A stretch of 64,000 nt of DNA, from contig JARWIR010000031.1 of assembly GCA_029959085.1 (NCBI GenBank), positions 3,410,001 to 3,474,000 on the forward strand, written 5' to 3'. The position numbers were made by a program, and so were the translations under genes. Numbering within the stretch: the first letter of the stretch is position 1; each line of letters begins with the position of its first letter. Under the pieces are notes generated by a model. That model searched no databases. It was not told the origin of the DNA and worked only from the letters and a program-made list of their open reading frames with translations. Source of the stretch: Nemophila menziesii. Its lineage: Eukaryota > Streptophyta > Magnoliopsida > Boraginales > Hydrophyllaceae. Positions 32,059 through 43,091 of this stretch are shown in pieces.

Positions 32059-33608
32059 AGACCCCAAACTCAAACCTTTGTCGTCCCGACAAAGTAAAAT
32101 TAAAAACAAAGGGAAAATGTGATTACGAAGAAATAGACGCAAATAAATACACCCAAAGCATTACTAAAAATAAATCTCATATAGCAAACATTAGGAACTA
32201 ATATACACATACACTAATCATGCAACAATCAAACATAAATAAATTCAATCATAAAATCAACTTCGCAATGCTAGAAGGTTACATTCGTACTTATCTCAAT
32301 ATGAAGCCTATAGGTTGTTCCTCGATCTTTACTTGCTTTGAACGCTCCACTTAGTATATAATCTATTAACTTACCATGCTCCTAGGAATCACGAGGTCTT
32401 TACGGTTTTAGCGTAGGCTTAGGGACGGTGTGGTATGTATATTTGGTAAATTTGAAGTGAGCTTTTGGCTCTCTCCTCACTTACCATCAACAAATGTCCA
32501 CGAGCTTGAGTTTACACTCATATAATGTTCTCACTCAACCCTTTTGATGCGCTAATTAGCATCCCCAAGTTAACCCAATCTATACTAAGATGATTTCAGA
32601 AACTTCCACTTTGCCGGGTATTTTATTCTTTCTTTATTTTTCTTTTTCTTTTCTTTTTATTCTTTTTCTCAAAAATTGAGGTCAGAAGAAACCGGGTTCC
32701 CGGTTTTGTGAAATCAGGGTACCCGGATCTTAATGACTCTGAGAATTTTTATTTCACTTTTTTTTCAATCCCGGCAAAGGGTTACGATAAGCAATATCAT
32801 CTGAATTTTTCTTTTCGTGCCTCAATACAAACACATATATCTCATTCCCAATGTAATTTCCCAAAAAAATGGTCCCACCACCCCAAACTCAAGCTCGAGA
32901 CATGTCTCAGGATCGTGATTCAAGTGCAGGTCATTTGGAAATGCCTAATAAACTACGGGGATGTGGGCTTACAACATGGAGACAAAAGAAAAGGTTATAA
33001 GGCTCAAAATTGGGCTAAGGAGGATAATATTAATACAAGGGATAGAAAGCTAAAAGGCTTCAAATGGCTATCAAAGAACTGCCCCTATCATTTTCCTAGT
33101 TACATGGTTCGTCTCTAGTTCATATCTAAGTGGGTTCTCTACTAATTTAGATCTCACGTTCTACACACCAAACATTTTCCTTAAGTACGAACTTACTTCT
33201 TTTGCATTGTTTGTTAATTCTTCTTATCCAATATCTATGTTTGCATGCAATTAAAGTGCATTTTATACTAATTCCTAAAGTCCACTATTTACTATCATTG
33301 ATTTATCAAAAGTATGCCAATTGGGACATTTAAAAGTTTCTACAGTCAAACACAACTCCTAATTAATATTATTGAAAGCGATAAAACACATAAAACTGGG
33401 GTGAGGCAACAACCCCCACCCCAAACTCAAAAATGAGTCGTGTCCCCACGACTCGAAAAAGACTCAACGCAATGAAATAATATACACTAAATGAGAAAGG
33501 AAAGAAAACGTATCTTAACCAGCGCGTGGCTGGTCATCGGTGTTGCGTCCATGAACTTTGTCCTGCGTAAGTAAACCATAGCATAGTGCTGACCCCCATT
33601 ATCATGTT
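32059..33608 (-). other. Element D 3' region with structured elements and polypurine motifs
   Basis: This is the counterpart of 21039-22491 of element A. The polypurine tract GAGTTTGGGGTCT abuts the LTR (motif complement at 32061-32071). Further exact motif copies are at 32880-32890 and 33418-33428. CTTTGCCGGG (32609-32618) and CCCGGCAAAG (32770-32779) form a perfect 10-bp inverted repeat around a pyrimidine/purine tract. Between them are GGGTTCCCGG and GGGTACCCGG palindromes (about 32691-32735). The hairpin GAGTCGTG/CACGACTC is at 33435-33454. Confidence 0.65.
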
Positions 33609-34828
33609 TCAGAGGAGTTCTAACTCTTTTGTAACGTTCCCTAAGGTAGCAATCATCTTTTCTTTATTCCCTTTCAATACTCGAATCTCTTCCTCTAACC
33701 CATTATCAGTATGTATCTTCTTCTTTGGTGGAGGAGCTCTAGGGTTATTAATTGGATGGGTTGCTTCATTGTGGGCGTTGTCAATGTAATTCAATGTCAC
33801 TGCGTCTCCCTCTTGGGACGCGTCAATCTCTTCGTTGCTTCTCGGTATTTTTGCGTCTAGACACAAGGTAGTGATAGTACAAGGAAACTTGAGGTTTTGT
33901 TGTGTAGCAGGGATTTTCTCGAACTCCATTATTGTCTCGTAAATTACACGCGCAACATCCATCTCTCGATTTTCAACAATGTTTTTAATAAAAATAACAT
34001 GCTCCTTCTTCAACTCGGAAGTGTGATTAATACCAAAGAATGTAGGTACTACGAATCTAGACCATACCTTAGCCCAAGGTACCAAACAACTACTATAAAC
34101 CTGTCCACCATATTGTTCACCAATCGGAATAGGACGTTTCCCACGAATCAAAACTGTGTCCCAAAGAGATTCCCACTCAAAAGAAGGGTCATTTAGCGTT
34201 TCGAAATAAGGACACGGACCAGTAAATTCGGGGATTTTCAAGGCTTTGTGAATAAGTTCAACTGATAGGGGTAATACCTTTTTACGGATGATAATTGCTT
34301 GTTTATTCGAAAAGGCAACTCCTTCATAAAAATCACGGACCAAGGTGGGGATAAAGGTAAGCTTTATCTGTCTCAATTCAGTCCACCCAAACTTATCACA
34401 AGTAGTTGCATAACTCTTAAATTTGCTAGTCATAATACCAGAAGGGAATGTGTTCTCAATACCAAACTTCAAGAACTTAATTCGATCACGAACCTGTTCA
34501 GTCCAAGGTGTGAATGCCCTCTTTGGTTTGTGTGCAATAGATTTTCTTCTCGGGGCTCGAGGTTCTAGAACAGGTTCTTTTGGAATTTCTTCTTCAATCT
34601 CTTCTTCCTCAATCTCTTCCTCTTCTTCTTCATCAGCCAAAGTAGGCTTAACAGGAGTGGCCTTACTTAGGGTTTCTTTTCTCTTCATTGCAATCTTAAC
34701 CTCTTCAATCTTTCGTTTAGGACCCGAATCTGGAATCTCAATAGCTTTGTCTTGTGTAGCACCAGGATTGTTCTTGTTCTTGGGCTGTTTCTTCTTGTGT
34801 AACTGAAAGAATTTGTCCTGTTAGTCAT
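33609..34828 (-). pseudogene. Element D third ORF (plant transposon protein-like), nearly intact
   Basis: The true start by comparison with A and B is the ATG at 34828 (MTNRT). One missing A near 34783 shifts the frame, and a long open frame of 359 codons runs from 34688 to 33609. It has an acidic Glu-rich N-terminal part, a basic RRKSIAHKPKR segment, and then VRDRIKFLKFG, LVRDFYEGVAF, IIIRKKVLPLSVELIHKALK and AKVWSRFVVPTFFGINHTSE, followed by a coiled-coil-like end. The TGA at 33609 stands where A has an Arg codon, cutting about 20 residues. The domain resembles Pfam PF20167-like plant transposon proteins. There is no membrane segment. Preservation over most of its length in D suggests it was under selection until recently. 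Confidence 0.7.
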
Positions 34829-35851
34829 GGCTTTCCACCCCAAACTCAAAACTTCAAAGAGTTGAAAACTAAGGAAAAGTTACAATCTTTGATGTTTTGA
34901 GAGAAGATTAAGGTGAATTAGTGTAAGTTATGAGATGGGTAAGGATCAATTTGAAGGATTGGAAAGGTTTAGTGGTTCAATTTAAGGTTTGGGTGAAGAA
35001 AGAATTGAGGAAAAAGTAGGAATTTTGGTGAAGTTTTGGAAAGATTTTGGGTTGATTATGTGTTTTTAGGAAGAAAGAGAGCAAGATTTGGTGAATAAAG
35101 CTTGTTTTGATGATGATTTTCGGAGTAGGGTAAAGCTGAAATCGGATGTGGAGGCTAACTAGAGAAAGAAGCTAAATAAATTGGTTTAAAGAGCACAAAA
35201 CCGACATTTACAGCGGCGAAACCGGGTTCCCGGTTTTCGACGCTAGGTCGGCGAGAAAAAAATTCTGAATTCGATTTTTTTTTCAACCTTGGACGCAGCT
35301 GACCCGCTTCTCGCGCCACGCAGTGGTCAGAGAGTTTGGAAACAACAGCTCTCGAAACCGGGTTCCCAGTTTGCGTCGGGTGCAGCATCGTGGAATGGCT
35401 TGGACGCAACCCCTTGAGTCTCGAGCCACGCAGGGGTCAGAAACTTCGATCTCTACAGCTCTCGAAACCGGGTACCCGGTTTGTGAGAAACCAGGGCCCT
35501 GGTTCTCGACGACTCGCGAATCCTAGACGCAGCGTCTTTCGTCTCGAGCCACGCAAGGGTCAGAAGGTTGGGGTGTCACAACACTCGAAACCGGGTTCCC
35601 GGTTTGTGCAAAACTGGGTTCCCGGTTTTCTCTGACTTCGGTTTCTGAAATTTTTTGCTTCTAACATTTTTACCCCAAACTCATGACCCTTTTTTACTCC
35701 TGAAATCATCAAAAACAACTACGCTTTCTCATTTCTTAGAAATAAACACTAATCAACAAAAATTACTAATATACACTACGAAAATACGAAACTAATGTAC
35801 AAGGAATTGGATTTTGTTTAACATCGTTAAGCTCGACGGTTACCTCATATT
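34829..35851 (-). repeat. Element D pol-ORF3 spacer with palindrome array (35215-35640)
   Basis: Palindromes of a different sequence from those in A fill the same position. They are AAACCGGGTTCCCGGTTT-type at 35218, 35355, 35588 and 35611, a perfect AAACCGGGTACCCGGTTT at 35465-35482 and a perfect AACCAGGGCCCTGGTT at 35489-35504. They alternate with CCACGCAGTGGTCAGA-type words, whose complements (TGACCACTGCGT) also separate the palindromes of A. Polypurine motif complements ACCCCAAACTC are at 34837-34847, just before the ORF3 start, and 35672-35682. Confidence 0.75.
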
Positions 35852-37354
35852 CTAAGGTGCTTCGAGGAGGTACATAACCTCTCCGGGATGTGGGTCCACC
35901 GCGCGATTAGTATCTTCGCCTCCATGATAAATCTTCAATCGATGACCGTTTACCATGAAGGTACGGTGCTCGATCGGATTCTCAATCTCAATAGCTCCAT
36001 GAGGTGTGACTTTTGTTACGATATAAGGACCCGACCATTTAGACCTCAACTTACCCGGATAATTGCTGATCTTCGAGTTATATTTAAGGACCTTTTGTCC
36101 AACTTCAAATTTCTTCACTCTAATCCGATTATCATGCCATGTCTTCGTGGTTTCTTGGTACAATTTAGCATTATCATAAACATGTAATCGGAATTCATAA
36201 AGTTCATTTAATTTCATCATTCTATTCTCAGCGGCTAAGGTGGGATCTAAATTTAATTCAGGTATGGCCCAATATGCACCCAATTCAAGTTCAAGAGGTA
36301 AATGACAAGCCTTACAATACACCATTCGATACGGAGATGCACCAACAGGAGTTTTGAAAGCAGTACGATAAGCCCATAGTGCATCATCTAATTTTAAAGA
36401 AAAATCTTTTCTAGTAGGACCAACAGTCTTCTCAAGGATAGATTTTACCTCTCGATTTGAAATTTCATCTTGACCATTGGCTTGTGGATGATAGGCAGTG
36501 GAAACGAAATGTCTAATCCCATGTTTCTCCAGAACAGTCTTCAAATATTTGTTCACAAAATGTGTACCTCCATCACTTATAATTACTCGAGGTGTGCCAT
36601 GTCTAGTGAAGATATGAGATTTCAAAAATTTAATTACCACTCGCGAATCATTTGTAGGGAGAGCTACAACCTCTACCCATTTAAACACATAATCAACAGC
36701 CAACAAGATATATAAATTCCCATTTGATGGTACAAAAGTACCCATAAAATCGATACCCCATACATCAAAAATCTTTACCTCAAGAATGTTATTACGCGGC
36801 ATTTCATCCCTCTTGGATATATTCCCAGTAAATTGACATCTATTACACTTATTTACATATTCATGACAATCTTTATGCAACTTAGGCCAATAAAAACCAG
36901 ATTGAAGTACCATAGCAGCTGTGCGATCACCTTTGAAATGTCCTCCATAGGGTGAATCGTGACAACCTGCAATAACCCCATAAACCTCATTCTCAGGTAT
37001 ACATCTTCTTACCATTTGATCACCACACACTTTGTAGAGGAAAGGGTCCTTCCAAAAGAACTGTCTAGCACGTGTACTTAACCTCTTCTTGTCTTGGGAA
37101 GTAGCTCCTTCAGGAAAAGAACCACTTACCACAAGATTTGCAATATCAGCATACCACGGTGATTCACTAAAGATAGCAAATAAACTCTCATCTGGGAATT
37201 CTTCTCGAACTAACTCTGGACTAGTGTTTGATTCAGAACCTTCAAGACGAGACAAATGATATGCAACCTGATTCTCACAACCTTTTCGATCTCGAATCTC
37301 TAAATCAAACTCTTGAAGCAATAAAACCCATCTGATTAACCTCGGCTTAGCATC
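35852..37354 (-). pseudogene. pol (integrase): Element D RNase H end and integrase
   Basis: One open frame (37321 to 35852, 489 codons) covers the RNase H end, the HHCC region ([27 protein letters not shown]), the catalytic core ([40 protein letters not shown]) and the C-terminal domain, ending LLEAP like A. A stop at about 37355 separates it from the preceding RNase H part (YLMEK*DAKPRL). The integrase itself looks intact. Confidence 0.85.
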
Positions 37355-37823
37355 TTACTTCTCCATAAGGTACTTTATAGCGGAGTGGTCGGTGAATACA
37401 ACAATTTTCGCTCCGAGAAGGTAGGAACGAAACTTTTCAAAAGCATAAACTACCGCTAAAAGTTCCTTCTCAGTTACCGTATAATTAACTTGAGCACTAG
37501 TGAACGTCTTACTTTCATAATAGATAGAGTGAAATACCTTTTCTTTCCTTTGACCCAACACAACACCCATAGCTAAATCGCTTGCATCACATATTACTTC
37601 AAAAGGAATTTTCCAATCAGGCGACAATACAATTGGTGCAGTAATCAGCTTTTCCTTCAACTCTTGAAATGCCTTCATGCAAGCTTCATCGAAAAGGAAT
37701 TTGGTTTCCTTCTCGAGTAAGTTACACAAAGGCTTTGAAATCTTTGAAAAATCCTTAAAAAACGACGATAGAATCCAGCATGGCCTAGAAAACTTCTTAC
37801 CCCTTTTACAGAAATGGGAGGGG
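37355..37823 (-). pseudogene. pol: Element D RT end and RNase H, part after solo LTR E
   Basis: Reading resumes directly after the solo LTR with PPISVKGVR and then, after a frame change near 37760, FFKDFSKISKPLCNLLEKE. RNase H motifs follow: VICDASDLAMGVVLGQRKEK, YTVTEKELLAVVYAFEKFRS, VVFTDHSAIKYLMEK. Confidence 0.8.
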
Positions 37824-39407
37824 TGGTGGTCCTTTGTGTGTTCTAGAATAAATGTAAATAATAATCGAACCACAACCGCAAGTGTACGGTTGTCCCAAGT
37901 AGTAATTCTGATAAATCAGATTCGTTCCAAGGACGGAATGGTTGATCACAATGTTTAGCAAGTAGTGATTGATGCACTCATGAAAATAAAAGACAATAAT
38001 ATATTTGTTTGGTTTTTGTATTAATTCTAAGGAATGAAAGACTAATGCGAAAATGTAAATAAATAACTAAGACGCAAGTAAATTAAAGTGATACGCAAGT
38101 AAGAGCAGGTAGTACTTGAGAGGCGCAAGGGTTTACCTAACTATCATTCATTTCATACATTGTTAAGGGACAAATCGGTAAATTTGTATTGGTCGGGATT
38201 CTATAATCTCCTTACCCCCGTCAGGGTGGACTAAGGAGCAACTCTCAAATGCTACAAACCCCGTCAGGGTGATTATAGTCCACTCTCAAGTGTTTAAGTT
38301 CAAATTACCCAATAGGCCATAGGTTTAATTAAGCTCGTCAGAGTCAATAACTTCTAACCTACATTCATTAACTAGTTCGGTACCTAAACCCCCCGTCAAG
38401 GTGATCCAATCGCCACTAATTGGAATAGCCTAGATACTAAGACCTATGATTGGTTAATTACGTCAATTATAGTAGATAAAGCGCAAATTAAAGAAAAATA
38501 CAATTCACCCAATTTGATTTAAATAATAATAATCCCAAATCCAAATGTATAAAACGAAATCAAATTGGGATTAACCCATTATGCGTTCTCAAGCACTAAA
38601 TTAGTTTAGCTCATAATAATTGAAAAGATAAAAACTAAAGAAATAAATAGGTTCAACATGTTTTACAGAATAAAATAGAAGAACCTAATTACGGAATTGA
38701 ATTGGCTGAGAAGTGGAGATATAGACCGTCTCCAGCTCTTGCTTCTTCTCTTCCTGCCTCTAGCTTCTTCTCTGGTGTCTGACTCTTAAGCGTATGTTGT
38801 ATTATGAAAAAGATATGAAGTGTGTGTGAAAATAGAGGTCTAAAGCCCTTTTATAATGTTAAAAACGGATTAGGGCTTGGACTTAGGAATAAATCAATAA
38901 TTAAATGTCCAAGCCCAAAATCTAAGCCCAAAATCCCGTAACTGCTGATACACCTTCACTAAAACGGCTTTTCCCGATGCGTTACAACTCCGATTGACCT
39001 CATTCCAGTTGCTAAAGTTCCGTAACTCGATAAGGAATGTTTTCTCTTCAAAGGTCAGCGGCTAAATCATCTCTTAAGCACCTCGAAATCAGCAATCTAT
39101 AGCCTGGAAAATGGATTTTCAGCTCTAAAAATAATATCTTCGGGATTTATCTTCAAGTCTTGCCTCTATATCGCGATCTTTGACTTTCTCCTTGGATTCC
39201 TCTTCTAGCTAACATCTAAAACCTGTAAAATCTTCACTAAAAATACCAATATTACGCGCAAAAGCTTAATAAATCAAAACTGCCAGAAATAAAAGAGGAA
39301 AATCATATTATTGCATATTTAGTCCAAAAGTCTATCTAAATAGTCAAATAAACACCAAAAATGATGTCTCCTAAGGGTCGAAAATAAGAACATTTAAGGA
39401 GACATCA
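37824..39407 (-). mobile_element. Solo LTR E, inserted in element D pol
   Basis: On the minus strand it begins TGATGTCTCCT (39407) and ends GGACCACCA (37824), 1584 bp. The perfect TSD is AGGGG (37819-37823 and 39408-39412, plus-strand reading). The pol reading before it (VIKTLPP) and after it (ISVKGVR) is continuous once it is removed. The outer hairpin is at 39362-39407. By eye it looks closer to the element A LTR than to solo LTR C. Confidence 0.9.
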
Positions 39408-40736
39408 AGGGGGAAGAGTTTTTATCACCTCAATATTTGCGCGATCAACTTCTAACCCTGCACTTGAAATTTTGTGACCCAAAAATATTCCTTCTCGAAC
39501 CATAAAATGACACTTTTCCCAATTCAACACCAAATCTGTTTCCTTGCATCTTATTAACACCTTCTCCAAATTCTGTAAACATTCTTCAAAATCATCACCA
39601 AATACAGAAAAGTCATCCATAAATACCTCGAGGAAATTATCTATCATATCCCAGAAAATCGCCATCATACATCTCCGAAAGGTAGCGGGTGTTACATAAC
39701 CCAAAAGGCATCCTTCGATAGGCAAAGGTGCCAAAAGGGCATGTAAATGTGGTTTTGTGTTGATCAGCTGGATCTACATAAATTTGATTATAACCCGAAT
39801 AACCATCCAAGAAACAGTAATACTCCCTACCAGCCAACTTATCTAACATCTGATCAATGAAGGGAAGAGGAAAATGGTCTTTTCTGGTTGCCTTGTTCAA
39901 CTTGCGGTAATCCATACAAACCCTCCAACCAACAACTGTTCTCGTGGAGATGTCTTCATTCTGATCATTGAGGATGGCAGTCATTCCTCCTTTTTTCGGT
40001 ACACACTGATCTGGACTAACCTACTCACTACTAGCTATGGGATAGATGATTCCCGCGTCTAGTAGCTTAATCACTTCTTTCTTCACCACTTCCTTCATTG
40101 CTGGCATTAATCTTCTATGACCTTCAACTGAACGTGCACTATCATCTTCAAGAATAATTTTATGTTGACAATAGGATGGACTAATTCCTTTGGTATCAGC
40201 AATGGTCCAACCTATCGCTTCTTTGTTCGCCCTTAGTACACGTAGCAGTTTATCTTCTTGGAAACCTGTTAAATTTGCTAAAACAATAACAGGTAAAGTA
40301 TTATTAGTACCCAAATACGCATACCTCAAGTGAGCTTGGGTTTCCGGAATTGAGAGCTGCCACTGTTTCAGCGAGCTCTTCCATCATCTCAGGTAAGTCT
40401 AATGTCAAAGCGGCCTGCAAGATATCATCATAATTAAAACAATCAAATACCTCTTGCATGGCATGTTCAGCTACATCCATTCGAAAGCAATCTCCTGGAA
40501 CATCTGGAAATTTCATAGCTCTGAACACATTAAACTTCACCTCCTCGTCTTGGATTCTCATGGTTAATTCTCCATTTTCTACATCAATCAAGGTACGCCC
40601 CGTGGCTAGGAATGGTCGTCCCAAAATAATAGGGACATTCCTATCCGCGTCGTATTCAAGAATAATAAAATCAACGGGAAAAACTAAAGTACATGCCTTA
40701 ACGAGAACATCTTCGATTCGTCCCTCCGGATGAACG
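39408..40736 (-). pseudogene. pol: Element D protease end and reverse transcriptase, part before solo LTR E
   Basis: Protease end: PIILGRPFLATGRTLIDVEN. Reverse transcriptase: RYAYLGTNNTLPVIVLANLT, VCMDYRKLNKATRKDHFPLP, FCFLDGYSGYNQIYV-type block and the FMDDFSVFGD catalytic box. A stop at about 40021 (SSE*) and a frameshift near 39700 break it. Between about 40330 and 40345 roughly 45 codons present in A (the Pro/Glu-rich linker before LPAHLRYAYLG) are deleted. Confidence 0.85.
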
Positions 40737-42954
40737 AGCTATCTATCGGCCATTTGCAAGACCATAGAAGTAGGTCTCAAATTTCCCATTCTCAGCTTAT
40801 CAAAGATCGATTTGGGTATAAGTTTAATACTTGCACCCAAATCGCATAATGCTTTACCTTGCCACTCCTTACCAATCGATATAGGAATTGTGAAACTCCC
40901 AGGGTCATGCAACTTAGGTGGCAACTTACTTTGGCAAATAGCGCTGCATTCTTTGGGTAAACCAATTATCTCATTATCACAATACAGCCTTTTGTTGGTT
41001 AGGGCTCTCTTCAAAAACTTCTCGTATTTCGGAATATCTTTAATAGTTTCAAGTAACGGAATATTTATGTTGAGACCCCTTACCCTATTGATGAATCTCT
41101 GATAATCGGCCATATCTCCTTTTTTCTGAACTCGAGATGGAAATGGTGGAGGAGGGCGATTACTTACAACATCATCTTTCTTCTTTGGAATCTCAATTGG
41201 CCTCTCTATTTCTTCAACCTCAACATATTTCTCTTTCTCAACCACATCCTTTTCTTTTCTTGGAACTTCTATCTCTTTCATAACTGGAAAAGGAGGTGGA
41301 GGGAGGTTCTTACCACTTCTGAGAGTAACAGCTTTGCAATCTTCATGTTGTCTCGGATTTTCTGTGTCACTGGGGAGTTGCCCTTGTGGATGCTGATTAA
41401 GTTGTTTTGAGATTTGAGCAAGCTGATTCTCTAATAGTTTAATTTGTGCATCAGACGCTTGTTGATTCTGAATAGCTTGCGTTTGAAGAGCAATTAAGTT
41501 CTCAACGGTTTTCTGAAGGTTATTCGCACCTTCTTGTGGTTGAGAGGGTAAGGCTTTTTGGTTCATGGTTTCGTGATAATTCTCTTAAGGAGCTTGTCTC
41601 TGAACATAATTTCCTTGATTCTGTCCTCTTGGATAATTATTATGTGGTCTTGGATTGAAGTTGTTACCTTGGGGACGCGGCTGATATGCGTATGTAGGAT
41701 TGGCTGCCCCATTAGGATTTGAATATTGAAACCCAGGATGGTTTCTGTTAGGTTGATATCCATTACCACTCGAACTAAATTTTCCTCTATTGGAGATAAA
41801 CATCACGGACTCTTGATTATTCTGACAATTCTCCCAATCGTGATCATTTACACCACAATACTCACATCCATACATTTCTTGCGCAACCTTTACCTCGACT
41901 CTTTTATTCGAAAAACCTTCTTTCATGGCTAATGTAAGTTGTCTCAACTGTTGTTATAATGTGGTTTGTATCTTGTTCTCTAAGGAGTTGAACTTCTCTA
42001 CAATGTTAACATTATTAACTCCTCCTTTAGCTGGTGTTCTTACGGTATTCCATTTCACTTCATTATCAACTGTTCTATCCAATATAATTCTTGCATACGC
42101 AGGTTGAACTCGTAAAAACGCACCACCACATAACAAATCTAAGTCTTTGCGTGAACTCCCCTCAAGACCATTATAGAAAATTTTCAATTGATGTTGTTCT
42201 GAAAGGTCATGATTGGGGACTCTTCGTAAACATTTCTGAAATCTCGACCAACTTCTACCCAATGCTTCATCATATTCTTGTTTGAAATGTGTTAACTCAA
42301 GTTGAGCATCAAACCTCATGTTGGACGGATAATATTTGTCGAAAAACGCAGCCTGTAACTGTTCCCAATTCTTAATCTTTTCTGTTTCTTGCGAATCATG
42401 CTAATCACTCGCTCCATCTATTAAGAAAAATCTGAATGTAGCAAAATACATTTGTTCCCTCGTTACCCCTTGCGTAATGTATGAATCACAAATTTGTATA
42501 AATTTTTGTATTGCGCGAAGTGGGTCTTCTCCGGGCTTGCGACGAAAGTTTCCAAAATTCTGAAATTGAGCTAGCATACCCGAATATGGACGGAATCTCA
42601 GAACATTGATATTAGTTGGTCCAATTCCAAGAGGAGGGGCGAGGAATGGTTCTTGTGCTGGGCCGGTAAAAAACCATGGGTCGGCTATTTGAACTTGAAC
42701 TGGAGGATTAGGAATGATAGGTGGAACCGGAAGATTAGGAATTCCGGAGGCACTAGTGGCTGACCATTTCCGTTTAGCTGAACTCCTGGGTTCTCTTGGT
42801 TATGAAGATTAATATTCTCCATTCTGTTCGATAATTCTTCTACTTCTCTAGCTTCTTGTTCTTTCCTTCTCTTGTTAGCAAGTCTGATTAATGATTCTGG
42901 ATTATTAAGGATCGGAGGTGATGGCTCTAGATCCTTAAAGAGTCTCCTTCGCAT
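40737..42954 (-). pseudogene. gag: Element D gag and protease start
   Basis: It starts MRRRLFKDLEPSPPILNNPE at 42954. After a frameshift near 42720, the gag core reads through MRFDAQLELTHFKQEYDEAL, and the zinc knuckle CEYCGVNDHDWENC (C-X2-C-X4-H-X4-C) is at about 41880. A Gln/Pro-rich tail and KNLPPPPFPVMKE follow, then protease ALCDLGASIKLIPKSIF. Stops occur near 42398, 41953, 41584 and 40739. It is otherwise colinear with element A. Confidence 0.85.
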
Positions 42955-43067
42955 ACACCAAACCTAAAAACCTGAAAAAGATGAACAAACAAAAAGCGTA
43001 AAACTGATAAAATAAAAATAAATGCAACTAATCACTAAAGGATAAACACCGTGGTCACACGCTACCG

Positions 43068-43085
43068 TCCCCGGCAGCGGCGCCA
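43068..43085 (-). other. Primer binding site, tRNA-Asp type (element D)
   Basis: The complement of TGGCGCCGCTGCCGGGG lies here, six bases from the LTR edge at 43092, as in elements A and B. Confidence 0.85.
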
Positions 43086-43091
43086 AAAACT

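Noticed and set aside
32708..33118. Plus-strand 136-codon frame in the 3' region of element D
   Set aside because: It is antisense to the element and crosses the inverted repeat and polypurine motifs; element A has no equivalent frame.
33609..34828. Retroviral envelope gene
   Set aside because: No signal peptide, membrane span or fusion-like segment is visible; only its position recalls the Athila env-like ORF.
37824..39407. Intron in element D pol
   Set aside because: It has complete LTR ends and a 5-bp TSD, so it is a solo LTR.
40458..41102. Plus-strand frames inside element D
   Set aside because: They are antisense to the protease and gag of element D, which have recognisable motifs.
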